Shown: in pieces, positions 25,590 through 34,143 of the stretch
Numbering within the stretch: position 1 is the stretch's first letter
How the letters are laid out: each line of letters opens with the position of its first letter
From: Alphaproteobacteria bacterium
Lineage (GTDB): Bacteria; Pseudomonadota; Alphaproteobacteria; Rhodobacterales; Rhodobacteraceae
Assembly (NCBI GenBank): GCA_030425145.1
Contig: JAUHVK010000008.1
Span: 94,933-158,932 of the forward strand
Direction: 5' to 3'
DNA: 64,000 bases
The notes under the pieces: model-generated
Seen by the model: the letters and a program-made list of their open reading frames with translations, nothing else
What the model was told of the DNA's origin: nothing
The model's database searches: none
Translations under genes and position numbers: made by a program

Positions 25590-26330
25590 ATGTTAAGGAT
25601 TGCGTTTTTCACCACCCTGATCGCGTTGGGCGGCATCGCCCATGCGGGACCTGACGGTCCGATCCGCGTTGTCGATGGCGATACGTTCAAGGTTGCCGGA
25701 ACCACGGTGCGCCTGCACGCGATCGACGCCCCCGAGACCGACCAGATGTGCGGCGATGCCAACAGCCCGGCCTGGGCCTGTGGCGCGTGGGTTCAGGCCG
25801 AAACCCGCGAGCTGTTCGAAGGGCGGATGGCGCGATGCACTGCCATGAATACAGATCAGTATGGGCGCACTGTCGCCAAATGCAGTGTCGATGGTCAGGA
25901 TGTCGGGGAACGCTTGGTCAGCGACGGTCTTGCCTTCGCTTATCGGCAATACGGAATGGACTACGACCTTGCGGAAAAGGGTGCCGCAATAAACAGGCGT
26001 GGGCTTCATTCCACGGGTGTGATGTCTCCGGCGGCGTTCCGTTCGGCGCAGAGGGCGCAGACGCGCTCCGCGACTCAAGTACGGGATACCGGCGCGAAAA
26101 CCGTAACGGTGAACCGCGAGAAACCAGCCAAGAAAGGCTGGCTGCCGAACATGTTGAACCCCGGTTGCAAGATCAAAGGCAACATCAGCTTGAGCAAAGG
26201 CGAGCGGATTTATCACGTTCCAGGACAGAAATATTACGCTGAGACCCGTATCTCACCGACGAAGGGGGAACGCTGGTTTTGCTCTGAAGCTGAGGCGCGC
26301 GCGGCCGGTTGGAGAAAAGCAAGAAACTGA
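25590..26330 (+). CDS. Exported thermonuclease-family (SNase) protein
   Basis: Predicted secreted staphylococcal-nuclease-like protein of 246 residues. I choose ATG 25590, which gives a signal peptide MLRIAFFTTLIALGGIAHAG; the ribosome site is weak. The nuclease core shows IRVVDGDTFKVAGTTVRLHAIDAPETDQ, then MNTDQYGRTVAKCSVDG and LVSDGLAFAYRQYG, with the catalytic Arg/Asp/Glu pattern largely kept. A linker is followed by a separate cysteine-containing C-terminal module (about residues 190-243, GCKIKGNISLSKGERIYHVP ... RWFCSEAEARAAGWR) that often accompanies such nucleases. A short dyad, GGAATG/CATTCC, lies at 25526-25553 upstream. Confidence 0.82.
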   Translation: MLRIAFFTTLIALGGIAHAGPDGPIRVVDGDTFKVAGTTVRLHAIDAPETDQMCGDANSPAWACGAWVQAETRELFEGRMARCTAMNTDQYGRTVAKCSVDGQDVGERLVSDGLAFAYRQYGMDYDLAEKGAAINRRGLHSTGVMSPAAFRSAQRAQTRSATQVRDTGAKTVTVNREKPAKKGWLPNMLNPGCKIKGNISLSKGERIYHVPGQKYYAETRISPTKGERWFCSEAEARAAGWRKARN

Positions 26331-26337
26331 CTCCAGT

Positions 26338-26351
26338 TTGATCCGCGTCAA
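26338..26351. promoter_or_regulatory. FNR/FnrL-type box upstream of the DUF465 gene
   Basis: TTGATCCGCGTCAA matches the FNR consensus TTGAT-N4-ATCAA at 9 of 10 fixed bases and is extended by T and A on the outside. It lies 60 bases before the ATG of the small gene at 26411, a position suited to activation under low oxygen. Binding is inferred. Confidence 0.6.
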
Positions 26352-26410
26352 AGTGAAAGATGCACCTCTCTGACATCTTGGAGGAAAGACATCAGAAGAG
26401 GAGTAAATCC

Positions 26411-26647
26411 ATGTCGCATACACCGCACGAACTTGCCGAGGAATTCCCGGATCAGGTCGAGAAAATGAGCGCTCTGAAGCAGTCGGATGCACATTTTGCC
26501 AAGCTGTTCGACGCTTACCACGAGGTCAATCGCACCGTGCACCGGGCCGAAATCAATGTGGAGCCGATGGATAACCTTGCCGAAACCGAACTGCGCAAGA
26601 AGCGTGGCGCGCTCAAGGACGAGATCTGGAACTACCTTCAGAAATGA
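26411..26647 (+). CDS. YdcH family (DUF465) small protein
   Basis: Cytosolic helical-hairpin protein of 78 residues and unknown function. The family pattern is clear: HELAEEFPDQVEKMSALKQSDAHFAKLFDAYHEVNRTVHRAE with the later LRKKRGALKDEIWNYLQ. A GAGGAG ribosome site precedes ATG 26411. The stop codon abuts that of the convergent glutathione peroxidase gene (TGATCA). The upstream FNR-type box suggests induction at low oxygen. Confidence 0.88.
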   Translation: MSHTPHELAEEFPDQVEKMSALKQSDAHFAKLFDAYHEVNRTVHRAEINVEPMDNLAETELRKKRGALKDEIWNYLQK

Positions 26648-27166
26648 TCAATCCAGCAGGGCGGTGACCGCTTCGATCACCTGCCGCGACATTGGCCGCG
26701 CGTTCGACCCGAACGTCGCGGCCACACTGCCATCTGGGGCTATCAGCACTTTGTTGAAATTCCAGCGCGGGGCAAAACCCGCCTCAGCCTCTAGCCATTT
26801 GTAGAAGGGGTGAGCAGTCTCACCCCGGACTGACGTGATGGTAGTCATCGGGAAATCCAGCGCGAAATTCACCTCGCAGAAATCCTTGACCGCTTCGTCG
26901 GTCGCAAGCTCCTGTTTGAAGTCTTTGGACGGCACCGCCATCACAACCAGACCCTGGTCGCGGTAAGTGTCGTATAGGGTTTGCAGGCCGTCATATTGCG
27001 GCGTGTACCCACAGCGAGACGCAGTGTTGACCACCAGAACCGGTTGGCCGCGCCAATCCGCAAGGTCAATCTCTCCGCCGTCAATGGATGGGAAGATGAA
27101 GCTGGACATCGCCGCCTGTGCCAGCGAGGCGCAGAGGACAAAAAGGGCTGTGAGTATCAGACGCAT
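26648..27166 (-). CDS. Exported glutathione peroxidase family protein
   Basis: Thiol peroxidase of the GPx family, 172 residues, with a signal peptide MRLILTALFVLCASLAQA that suggests a periplasmic place. The peroxidatic cysteine is in VVNTASRCGYTPQYDGLQ. The usual FPCNQF loop is VPSKDF here, so the second conserved cysteine position is lost. The late WNFNKVLI motif contains the conserved Trp and Asn. An AAGGAG site precedes the ATG. The reductant is probably a thioredoxin-like or other thiol protein. Confidence 0.88.
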   Translation of the reverse strand: MRLILTALFVLCASLAQAAMSSFIFPSIDGGEIDLADWRGQPVLVVNTASRCGYTPQYDGLQTLYDTYRDQGLVVMAVPSKDFKQELATDEAVKDFCEVNFALDFPMTTITSVRGETAHPFYKWLEAEAGFAPRWNFNKVLIAPDGSVAATFGSNARPMSRQVIEAVTALLD

Positions 27167-27216
27167 GAGTATCTCCTTGACCGCATAGCTAGGCGCTGCG
27201 ACGGCAAAGGAAAGGC

Positions 27217-27837
27217 TCAGAGCTTGCGGAACACCATGACAAGCCCGCGATCCTGCGCGTGATCGTGATCGGCATTCTCGTAGATGGGAATGTCGTGAAA
27301 CGTGACGGGGGAAATCAGCTTATGCGCCACCATCAGAGCCAGACGGGAGCCGAAGCCTGCGCCGTCGAAGACCGGGGGGATGACGCCGCAGGCAAAGACA
27401 GCCCCGGGTTTGGCAACGCGCATGAGTTCAGGGAAAACCTCTGGCCCGACATGGCCATGGGTGAAGGTGCCGCTGGAGACAAAGCCGCCATAGGTCTCAT
27501 CCGCCATCGGCAGTGTCTTGGTGAGATCGGCGCAGATGCGGTTGCGGTAAAGACATTTGGACGCCGCCTCATCCAACATGGCCTGCGAGATGTCGATTCC
27601 GTCGACCACGCGACCCGCCAGGTTTTCGGCAAGCAGTCCAGTACCCGCGCCGATGTCGAGTACGGGGTCGTTTTCCGTCGACTCGGATAGAAAAACTCGC
27701 GCCACTTCGCGCGGAGCGATATAGCCATGGCTTTCGCTGAAACTGCTGTCATAGCTCTTGGCCCAATCATCATACAGCGCGCGGGCGTCGGACGCCCCCT
27801 TGATGCTGTAGGCGCGTTCGAGATTGTGATCGGACAT
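27217..27837 (-). CDS. Class I SAM-dependent methyltransferase
   Basis: Predicted methyltransferase of 206 residues and unknown substrate. I start at ATG 27837, preceded by AGGGAG. The SAM site is VLDIGAGTGLLAENL, followed by VDGIDISQAMLDEA and the motif IV-like GGFVSSGTFTHGHVGPE. The N-terminus (ARALYDDWAKSYDSSFSESHGYIAP) fits a small-molecule methyltransferase of the ubiquinone/menaquinone-like group. It stands alone, divergent from the zinc-finger gene. Confidence 0.84.
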   Translation of the reverse strand: MSDHNLERAYSIKGASDARALYDDWAKSYDSSFSESHGYIAPREVARVFLSESTENDPVLDIGAGTGLLAENLAGRVVDGIDISQAMLDEAASKCLYRNRICADLTKTLPMADETYGGFVSSGTFTHGHVGPEVFPELMRVAKPGAVFACGVIPPVFDGAGFGSRLALMVAHKLISPVTFHDIPIYENADHDHAQDRGLVMVFRKL

Positions 27838-27952
27838 GACGGCTCCCTCTTGAATGTCGTCAGGATGGCGGCCTGGGGCGCGGGCCACAAGTCCCTTGCA
27901 GGGATGTCTGCACAGCCCCATACTTGTTGGGTCGCTTGAACAGGAGAGGGTC

Positions 27953-28222
27953 ATGGCCGGCGGATGGGCGCGCGACGGCGCGGTGCAGGAACAGATTGAT
28001 GCCTCGATTGCGGACGAACTTGCCCGCATGAAAGCGCGAAAAGCGCCTCAGGGAGAGAGCCTGACCCATTGCGCGGAATGTGACGAGCCGATCCCGGAGA
28101 AAAGACGGATCGCCCTGCCGGGCGTGAAGCTCTGCATCGACTGCCAGCAGGAGCGGGACAGCGCGTACCACGTGCGCGGCGGCATCAATCGGCGCGGATC
28201 GAAAGACAGCCAGTTGAAATAA
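27953..28222 (+). CDS. DksA/TraR-type C4 zinc finger protein
   Basis: Small protein of 89 residues with a four-cysteine zinc finger (CAECDEPIPEKRRIALPGVKLC then IDC), as in the short YbiI/TraR group. The N-terminal helix is short, so it lacks the long coiled coil of DksA. It may bind RNA polymerase through the secondary channel, but this is inferred only from the family. ATG 27953 follows GGAGAGGG. A strong hairpin element ends the gene region before the convergent pepF. Confidence 0.85.
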   Translation: MAGGWARDGAVQEQIDASIADELARMKARKAPQGESLTHCAECDEPIPEKRRIALPGVKLCIDCQQERDSAYHVRGGINRRGSKDSQLK

Positions 28223-28334
28223 GCGGTGCGGGCTGGCGCCCGCGCTGGATATCTCGCCTGCGGCTCGGGTTTTGGCGAGAGTGGCAGCCTTCCGCGTTTA
28301 ACCAATGTTAAGGTTAATGCGCCGCATGGCGCCT

Positions 28335-28402
28335 GCATATTTATTGAAAAGAAGAAGCAGGGAACGGTGTGCATCCCCTGCTTCTCCTTTTTCCAAATAT
28401 GC
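28335..28402. terminator. Long inverted repeat between the zinc-finger gene and pepF
   Basis: GCATATTT...GAAGCAGGG pairs with CCCTGCTTC...AAATATGC around an unpaired loop; the core stem is 9 base pairs and T and A runs lie on the two sides. It fits a two-way terminator for convergent genes. Part of its left arm (TATTTATTGAAAAGAAGAAG) resembles the element at 10050-10080. Confidence 0.65.
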
Positions 28403-28437
28403 AAACGCAACGCCGTCAGAGGCGTCACGTCAGAGGC

Positions 28438-30258
28438 TCAACCCTCCATAGCCTCCAACTCGTCAATGAAGCCCGAGATCATGTCGAGACCCTTGTCCCA
28501 GAACTTCGGATCGCTCGCATCAAGGCCGAAAGGCGCGAGCAGGTCCTTGTGGTGCTTCGACCCGCCCGCCTTGAGCATGTCGAAATACTTGTCCTGGAAC
28601 CCGTCGGGGTTTTCTTCGTAGACCGCGTAAAGCGCATTCACCAACCCGTCGCCGAAGGCATAGGCGTAGACGTAAAAGGGTGAGTGTACGAAATGGGGGA
28701 TATAGGCCCAGAAGGTCTCGTATCCCTCCATGAACTCGAATGCCGGTCCAAGGGATTCGGCCTGAACCGACATCCAGAGTGCGTTGATGTCATCGGGGGT
28801 GAGTTCGCCACCCCGGCGCGCCTCGTGCAGTTTGCATTCGAAATCATAGAAGGCGATCTGGCGCACCACTGTGTTGATCATGTCTTCGACCTTGCCCGCG
28901 AGCAGTACCTTCTTCTCGGCATCGTCCTCGGCGTTGTCGAGCATTCGGCGGAAGGTGAGCATTTCACCGAAGACGGAGGCGGTTTCAGCAAGGGTCAACG
29001 GGGTGGAGGCCAGCATTTCACCCTGTTCTGCAGCAAGCACCTGATGCACGCCGTGTCCAAGCTCATGTGCAAGGGTCATCACGTCGCGCGGTTTGCCGAG
29101 GTAATTGAGCATCACGTAGGGATGTACCGTCGTCACCGTGGGGTGGGCAAAGGCTCCGGGGGCCTTCCCAGGTTTCACGGCGGCGTCGATCCAGCCATCG
29201 GTGAAAAAAGGCTTTGCAATCTCACCCATGCGAGGGTCGAAGGCGCTATAGGCCGACATCACGGTCTCGGTCGCTTCGTCCCAGTTGACGGTACGGGTGG
29301 TTTCCATCGGCAGAGGTGCGTTGCGGTCCCAGACCTGCACGGAGTCGAGGCCGAGCCATTTGCGCTTGAGTTCGTAATAGCGGTGGCTGAGCTTGGGGTA
29401 GGCGGCGACCACGGCGTTGCGCAGGGCTTCAACCACTTCGGGTTCGACATCGTTGCTGAGGTGGCGTCCGGTCTGGGCCGTGGGCATACCGCGCCAACGG
29501 TCCATGATTTCTTTCTCTTTCGCCTGCGTGTTGTGGACACGGGCGAAGATCTTGATGTTCTCGGCAAAGACAGCGGCCAGTTCATGGGCGGCGGCTTCGC
29601 GTTTGCTGCGGTCCTGTTCTGTGAGCAGGTTCAGCGTGCCTTCGATGTTGAGCGGCTCACCATCGACTTCGAATTCCAGCCCCGCGATGGTTTCGTCGAA
29701 CAGGCGTTCCCAGGCATCCCCAACGACGCCGAGGTCGTGCAGGAATTTCTCCATCTCGTCGGACAGTTGGTAAGGCTTCATCGCGCGGATGCGGCGGATG
29801 GCGGGCTTGTAGCGGGCGAGGTCGACGTTGGCGTCGAAGAGTCCGTCGATTTTCGCGTCGTCGATCCGGTTCAACTCCAACGTGAAGAAGACCAGCGGCG
29901 TGGTGTAGTTGGTGATTTTTTCCTGATGGTCGGACAGGAATTTAGCGCGCTGGGCGTCGGTTGTCAGCTGGTAGTAGCGCAGACCGGCATAGGACATGAT
30001 GCGGCCCGCGATGTTCTCGATCTTCTCGTGACGGTGGATCGCGGTGAGGAACTCTTCGGCGGAAAGGCTCGCCAGCTTGCCTTCGTAATCGGCGGCAAAG
30101 CTTTTGCAGGCGTCCTCAAGCCAGTCGAGATCGCGCTTCAGTTCAGCGGCGTCATCGGACGCATAGAGGTCTGACAGATCCCATTCCGGCAGGTTCCCCA
30201 GATCTTTGCTGCCGCTCTGGGCGTTGGCGTCATAGGTCGGGATGGGGGTGCGCAGCAT
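28438..30258 (-). CDS. pepF: Oligoendopeptidase F (M3 family)
   Basis: Cytosolic zinc endopeptidase that cleaves short peptides. The product is 606 residues, typical of PepF. The zinc site is LAHELGHGVHQ (H398, E399, H402), with the third ligand in LAETASVFGEML. The C-terminal substrate-binding segments FVHSPFYVYAYAFGDGLVNALYAVY and AGGSKHHKDLLAPFG are characteristic. It lies downstream of the ligase unit and of a truncated amidohydrolase. Confidence 0.94.
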   Translation of the reverse strand: MLRTPIPTYDANAQSGSKDLGNLPEWDLSDLYASDDAAELKRDLDWLEDACKSFAADYEGKLASLSAEEFLTAIHRHEKIENIAGRIMSYAGLRYYQLTTDAQRAKFLSDHQEKITNYTTPLVFFTLELNRIDDAKIDGLFDANVDLARYKPAIRRIRAMKPYQLSDEMEKFLHDLGVVGDAWERLFDETIAGLEFEVDGEPLNIEGTLNLLTEQDRSKREAAAHELAAVFAENIKIFARVHNTQAKEKEIMDRWRGMPTAQTGRHLSNDVEPEVVEALRNAVVAAYPKLSHRYYELKRKWLGLDSVQVWDRNAPLPMETTRTVNWDEATETVMSAYSAFDPRMGEIAKPFFTDGWIDAAVKPGKAPGAFAHPTVTTVHPYVMLNYLGKPRDVMTLAHELGHGVHQVLAAEQGEMLASTPLTLAETASVFGEMLTFRRMLDNAEDDAEKKVLLAGKVEDMINTVVRQIAFYDFECKLHEARRGGELTPDDINALWMSVQAESLGPAFEFMEGYETFWAYIPHFVHSPFYVYAYAFGDGLVNALYAVYEENPDGFQDKYFDMLKAGGSKHHKDLLAPFGLDASDPKFWDKGLDMISGFIDELEAMEG

Positions 30259-30312
30259 AGGGAGTCTCCTGTTCTTTGTTGCTGTGGAACCTGTGCCGCG
30301 CGGGCGGAAGGT

Positions 30313-30561
30313 TCAAGGGGCAAAGCCATAGAGGATTGAATGAACGATCACGCCGCGTGTGCAGCCCAACTGCCCAAGGTGGGTGCGGTAGCGATCAAGC
30401 CATGTGTCTAGCGTGCCAGGCGGTGGGTTTTCCACGCGACCCTCCCACAGAGCGAAATCGTCCCCGATCAGGTGCACATGTGCGTCGCACGCCCCGTCCG
30501 GCAGGGACGCGCTGGGCGGGGTGATCGTCAAAGGTGGCGCGGCGGCGGTGGGCTTATCCAT
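30313..30561 (-). pseudogene. N-terminal remnant of an amidohydrolase (PLL/2-pyrone-dicarboxylate hydrolase-like)
   Basis: An 82-codon frame whose start overlaps the ligase stop. It contains CDAHVHLIGDDFALWEGRV and LDTWLDRYRTHLGQLGC then TRGVIVHSILYG, which is the opening of amidohydrolase-2 type enzymes (about 270-290 residues) with the first metal motif HVH. The protein stops right after SILYGFAP, so about two thirds of the domain, with the remaining metal ligands, is missing. pepF begins 54 bases later. It is most likely a deletion remnant; a real short protein cannot be excluded. Confidence 0.7.
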
Positions 30562-32146
30562 AGGTTTCCAGCAGGTCTTTCAGGTCGTCGAGCGTGTTGG
30601 CCTCTTGCAGCGGCTTATCATGCCGCCAGCGGGACATGCGAGGGAAGCGCAGGGCGATGCCGGATTTATGGCGCGGGGAGGCGTGGATGCCTTCGAAGGC
30701 GATCTCGAACACGTGGTGTGGTGTCACTTGGCGGACGGGGCCAAAGCGCTGCTGGGTGTTCTTGCGCACCCAAGCGGTGATCTTGCGGAATTCCTCGTCG
30801 GTGAGGCCGGAATAGGCTTTGGTGAAGGGCACCAGATCGTTGCCGTCCCAAACCGCGAAGGTGAAGTCGGTAAAGAGGTTGGCGCGGCGACCGTGGCCTT
30901 GCTGGGCATAGATCATCACCGCATCGACCGTGAGCGGATCGAGTTTCCACTTCCACCAATCGCCTTTCTTGCGGCCTGCGAGGTAGGGGCTGTCCTTGCG
31001 TTTGAGCATCAGCCCCTCAGCCCGATTGTCGCGCGCGGTGGCGCGGGTATGGGCGAGGGTCTCCCACGTGTCCAACGGTAAGGGCGGCGCAACTTTGACG
31101 GGGGCGTCCTCGGGCAGGTCTTGCAGCAGCGCATCCATGCGCGCACGGCGGTCCTGCAGGGGCAGGTTGCGCAGATCCTGACCCTCGTGTTCAAGCAGAT
31201 CATAGGCGAGCAGGATCACCGGCGCGTCCTTGAGCAGCTTTTTCGGCACGGTCTTGCGCCCGATGCGGGCTTGTAGGGTGTTGAAGGGAAAGGGCTGGGT
31301 GCCATCCCACGCGACGATCTCGCCGTCGAGAACTATACCATCTGATAAAAAATCTGTCAGACGGGCGAATTCGGGAAAGCGGTCGGTCATCAGCTCTTCG
31401 CCACGCGACCAGACGTGGTGGGTTCCGTTGCGCAGGATCACCTGTCCCCGGATGCCGTCCCATTTCCATTCGGCCTGCCATGTGTCGGGCTCACCCAGCG
31501 CGACGGGATCGTCCTCCAACTGGTAGGCGAGGTAGAACGGGTAGGGGCGGCTTTCATCGGCCTCGGCGTCGTCGGCTTCGATCAGCGCGTGATAACTGGT
31601 GGTCTCCGGCGTCCAGCCGCCCATGAGGCGGTGGGCGAGGCTGGCCTCTTCCTGATTGGTGGCCTGCGCCAATGCGCGGGTCATCAGCTTCTGGCTGACG
31701 CCGATGCGAAAGCCGCCGGTGATCAGCTTGTTGAAGAGGAACCGCTCGGTCGGATCGAGTTGATCCCACGCATCAAGGATACGCGCCTTGCGCGCATCGA
31801 TGTCGAGCGCGGCGAGAGACTTCAGCTCTGTGATCCAATGGGTCAGGGACAGATCGCTGATCCGGTTGGGCGGTGGCAGGGTGAGGGCGATGGTCTCGGC
31901 CAGATCGCCGACAATTGGATAACTTTCCTCAAGCAGCCAAAGCGGGATGCCGCCCACCTCGGCGGCCCATTCGCGCAGTTGGGTTGTGGTCACGGCGCGT
32001 TTGGGGCGGCGGCCCGAGAAAAGCGCGATGGTCCAGAGCTTGTCGTCGTCACTGGCGGTGCGGAAGAACTCGGCCAGCGCCTTGGTCTTGAGGCTGGTCT
32101 TGGTGGTTTGGTCAATGGCAGTGAAGAGCGCAGCAAAATCCTTCAA
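30554..32146 (-). CDS. ATP-dependent DNA ligase
   Basis: Ligase of 530 residues that seals nicks via an enzyme-AMP intermediate; it acts in repair alongside the replicative NAD-dependent LigA. The nucleotidyl lysine is K228 in EWKWDGIRGQ. An N-terminal DNA-binding domain covers about residues 1-205, and later motifs include LDGEIVAWD and GLMLKRKDSPY, then the OB-fold with motif V/VI (WWKWKLDPLTVDAV). It is translationally coupled to the upstream esterase (ATGA overlap) and lies in one unit with a ligase-associated exonuclease, a known pairing in proteobacteria. Confidence 0.93.
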   Translation of the reverse strand: MKDFAALFTAIDQTTKTSLKTKALAEFFRTASDDDKLWTIALFSGRRPKRAVTTTQLREWAAEVGGIPLWLLEESYPIVGDLAETIALTLPPPNRISDLSLTHWITELKSLAALDIDARKARILDAWDQLDPTERFLFNKLITGGFRIGVSQKLMTRALAQATNQEEASLAHRLMGGWTPETTSYHALIEADDAEADESRPYPFYLAYQLEDDPVALGEPDTWQAEWKWDGIRGQVILRNGTHHVWSRGEELMTDRFPEFARLTDFLSDGIVLDGEIVAWDGTQPFPFNTLQARIGRKTVPKKLLKDAPVILLAYDLLEHEGQDLRNLPLQDRRARMDALLQDLPEDAPVKVAPPLPLDTWETLAHTRATARDNRAEGLMLKRKDSPYLAGRKKGDWWKWKLDPLTVDAVMIYAQQGHGRRANLFTDFTFAVWDGNDLVPFTKAYSGLTDEEFRKITAWVRKNTQQRFGPVRQVTPHHVFEIAFEGIHASPRHKSGIALRFPRMSRWRHDKPLQEANTLDDLKDLLETYG

Positions 32147-33027
32147 AAGGCGGTCTCCCGCAGGAACGTGCCCAGTTGGTGAAGAGCTTCATCCGCCGCG
32201 CGAGAGCGACCTGCGTGAAGGTGCCAGACATGGGCCAGCCCCGGCCAGAGGTCGAGGGTCACGTTGCCCATCACTTGTTCAAGGCGTTTGGCGTCCTGCG
32301 CGAGCGCCTCTTCGGTTGCGGCTTGGATCATCGTAGGTGGCAGGCCGCTCAGGTCGCCCAGCAGGGGGGACACGGACGGATCAGCAGGGTCGATGCCGGG
32401 CAAATAGCTGGACAGCGTACGGCGAGGCCATTCGGCTGGGATCAGCATTTCATCGACGGCACCATCGAAGCGGTCGGCGACGTCACCGGATAGATCGGCA
32501 ATCGGGGCGATCAATCCAAGGGCCTTGGGTTGTACGGCCCCGCTATCACGCGCGTGTTGCGCCACTTGCAGGGCAAGGCAGCCGCCAGCGCTGTCGCCGC
32601 ATACCGCTGCTGGCGGTGTTCCGTCAGCGACAAGTCGGTCATAGGCCTGAATCGCATCGTCGCGGGCGGCGGGGAATGGGTGCTCCGGCGCAAGGCGATA
32701 GCGTATGGCGACGGCGCGCATACCTGCCGCGCGCGCCAGATGCGCCACCAGAGCGGCGTGGGTGCGCGGGCTGCCGATGGTGAAGCCGCCGCCATGTATG
32801 TACATCAGCACCGGAGCAGTTGACCCGACCTCGGGCGGAGTGAACCAGAGTGCGCCATGATTGTCTTCCACTGGCGACATGTCACGTGGGATGAACCCGC
32901 CAAGCGGGCCTGTGAGGGCAAAAATGCGGCGCAGCAGCGGCTGCGCCGCAACAAAGCGCAGGGTGGGCCGTTCGACGTTTCGGGCCTGCCAGCGAAAGAA
33001 GCGGTCCGCAGGGGTGAGTGAGGTCAT
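32143..33027 (-). CDS. HSL-family alpha/beta hydrolase (esterase)
   Basis: Predicted carboxylesterase of the hormone-sensitive-lipase group, 294 residues. The oxyanion motif is H78-GGG (YIHGGGFTIG), the nucleophile is S146 in CGDSAGGCLALQ, and the histidine is in GLAHVWHLHAG. Both ends overlap their neighbours by 4 bases (exonuclease stop, ligase start), so it is part of the repair operon, although esterases are not known repair components. Confidence 0.88.
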   Translation of the reverse strand: MTSLTPADRFFRWQARNVERPTLRFVAAQPLLRRIFALTGPLGGFIPRDMSPVEDNHGALWFTPPEVGSTAPVLMYIHGGGFTIGSPRTHAALVAHLARAAGMRAVAIRYRLAPEHPFPAARDDAIQAYDRLVADGTPPAAVCGDSAGGCLALQVAQHARDSGAVQPKALGLIAPIADLSGDVADRFDGAVDEMLIPAEWPRRTLSSYLPGIDPADPSVSPLLGDLSGLPPTMIQAATEEALAQDAKRLEQVMGNVTLDLWPGLAHVWHLHAGRSRAADEALHQLGTFLRETAF

Positions 33028-34046
33028 GCCGCGTCTCCGATTGCGGTCTCGGTATCGTCTTCATCGGTGCCAAATTCGGTTTTCAACACCTGTGCATTGT
33101 AGCCTTGTGTGTTCAGCCAGCGCGCGAAGATATCCGTGTAACCATGTGTTGCATATATATTTTCCGCGCCTGTTTGCTTGATGGCCTGCATCAATCCGTC
33201 CCAATCGGCATGGTCGGAAATCACAAAGCCCCGGTCAGCGGCGCGGCGGCGGCGGACACCGCGAAGTCGCATCCAGCCTGAGGCGAAGGCGGTTGAGGAT
33301 GGCCCGAACCGCCGCGCCCATTGCGACCCAAGGGCCGAGGGCGGCGCGATGACAAGTGCGCCCGGGTGTTGCTTGGCGTTGAGGTTGGGCGTGACGTGGA
33401 TCGTGTCGGGTAAGGAATAGCCCTGTTGCCGGAGCACCGCGTTTGTGTTCTCGACTGCGCCGTGGGTGAGAATAGGCGCGATCTGAGGGTCGACCATCGC
33501 TAGGAGCCGTTGTGCTTTGCCGAGCGAATAGGCGCCGAGGATCGAGCTCTTGCCCTGCGCTGCGTTCTGCGCCCACCATGCGTTGAGGTCGCGGGCGACC
33601 TCTGCCTGATCGTCCCATTTGAACACCGGTAGACCGAAGGTGCATTCGGTTATGAAGCTGTGGCATTTAACGGGTTCGAAAGCCTCCGAAATGCCGTCTG
33701 CTACGATTTTGTAATCCCCGGAGGCGACCCAGATTTCCCCTGCGACTTCGACCCGGATTTGCGCGGAGCCGGGCAGATGGCCTGCGGGGTGAAACGACAC
33801 CAGCGCATCGCCGATTTTGCGGACTTCGCCGTACTTAACGGTTTCTACAGAAATATCGCCCAACCTGTGGCGCATGACCGGTGCGCAGGCGTCGGTGCAG
33901 AGGTAGCTTCGGTGTCCGGGGCGCGCGTGATCGGCATGGCCGTGGGTGATCAAGGCGCGGTTCACTGGGCGCCACGGGTCAATATAGAAATCTCCGGCGG
34001 GGCAGTAGATGCCGCGATCGGTAAAACTGAGGACATTGTTCAACAT
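33024..34046 (-). CDS. Ligase-associated DNA exonuclease (MBL/beta-CASP-like)
   Basis: Metallo-beta-lactamase-fold nuclease of 340 residues, related to Artemis/SNM1-type enzymes and usually encoded beside an ATP-dependent ligase. The metal motif is H35-G-H37-A-D39-H40 (ITHGHADHARPGH). Further motifs are HPAGHLPGSAQI, ASGDYK, and the late ISDHADWDGL and YATHGY. It is the first gene of the minus-strand unit. A likely role is end processing before ligation in non-replicative repair. Confidence 0.9.
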   Translation of the reverse strand: MLNNVLSFTDRGIYCPAGDFYIDPWRPVNRALITHGHADHARPGHRSYLCTDACAPVMRHRLGDISVETVKYGEVRKIGDALVSFHPAGHLPGSAQIRVEVAGEIWVASGDYKIVADGISEAFEPVKCHSFITECTFGLPVFKWDDQAEVARDLNAWWAQNAAQGKSSILGAYSLGKAQRLLAMVDPQIAPILTHGAVENTNAVLRQQGYSLPDTIHVTPNLNAKQHPGALVIAPPSALGSQWARRFGPSSTAFASGWMRLRGVRRRRAADRGFVISDHADWDGLMQAIKQTGAENIYATHGYTDIFARWLNTQGYNAQVLKTEFGTDEDDTETAIGDAA

Positions 34047-34143
34047 GAGTTAAAATATAGACGGCGCGCATGATATCGCCAGAGGCTTGCCAAGTTGCCG
34101 ACGCCACGTAGGGTGGCGGGATCAGACCATCGGGAGGCACGTC

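Noticed and set aside
28297..28317. Cluster of TTAA words resembling CtrA half-sites
   Set aside because: Spacings are 6 and 2 rather than 7, and the region lies between convergent genes.
28684..30174. Open frame of 496 codons opposite pepF
   Set aside because: pepF has its catalytic motif and full length; the opposite frame shows low-complexity composition.
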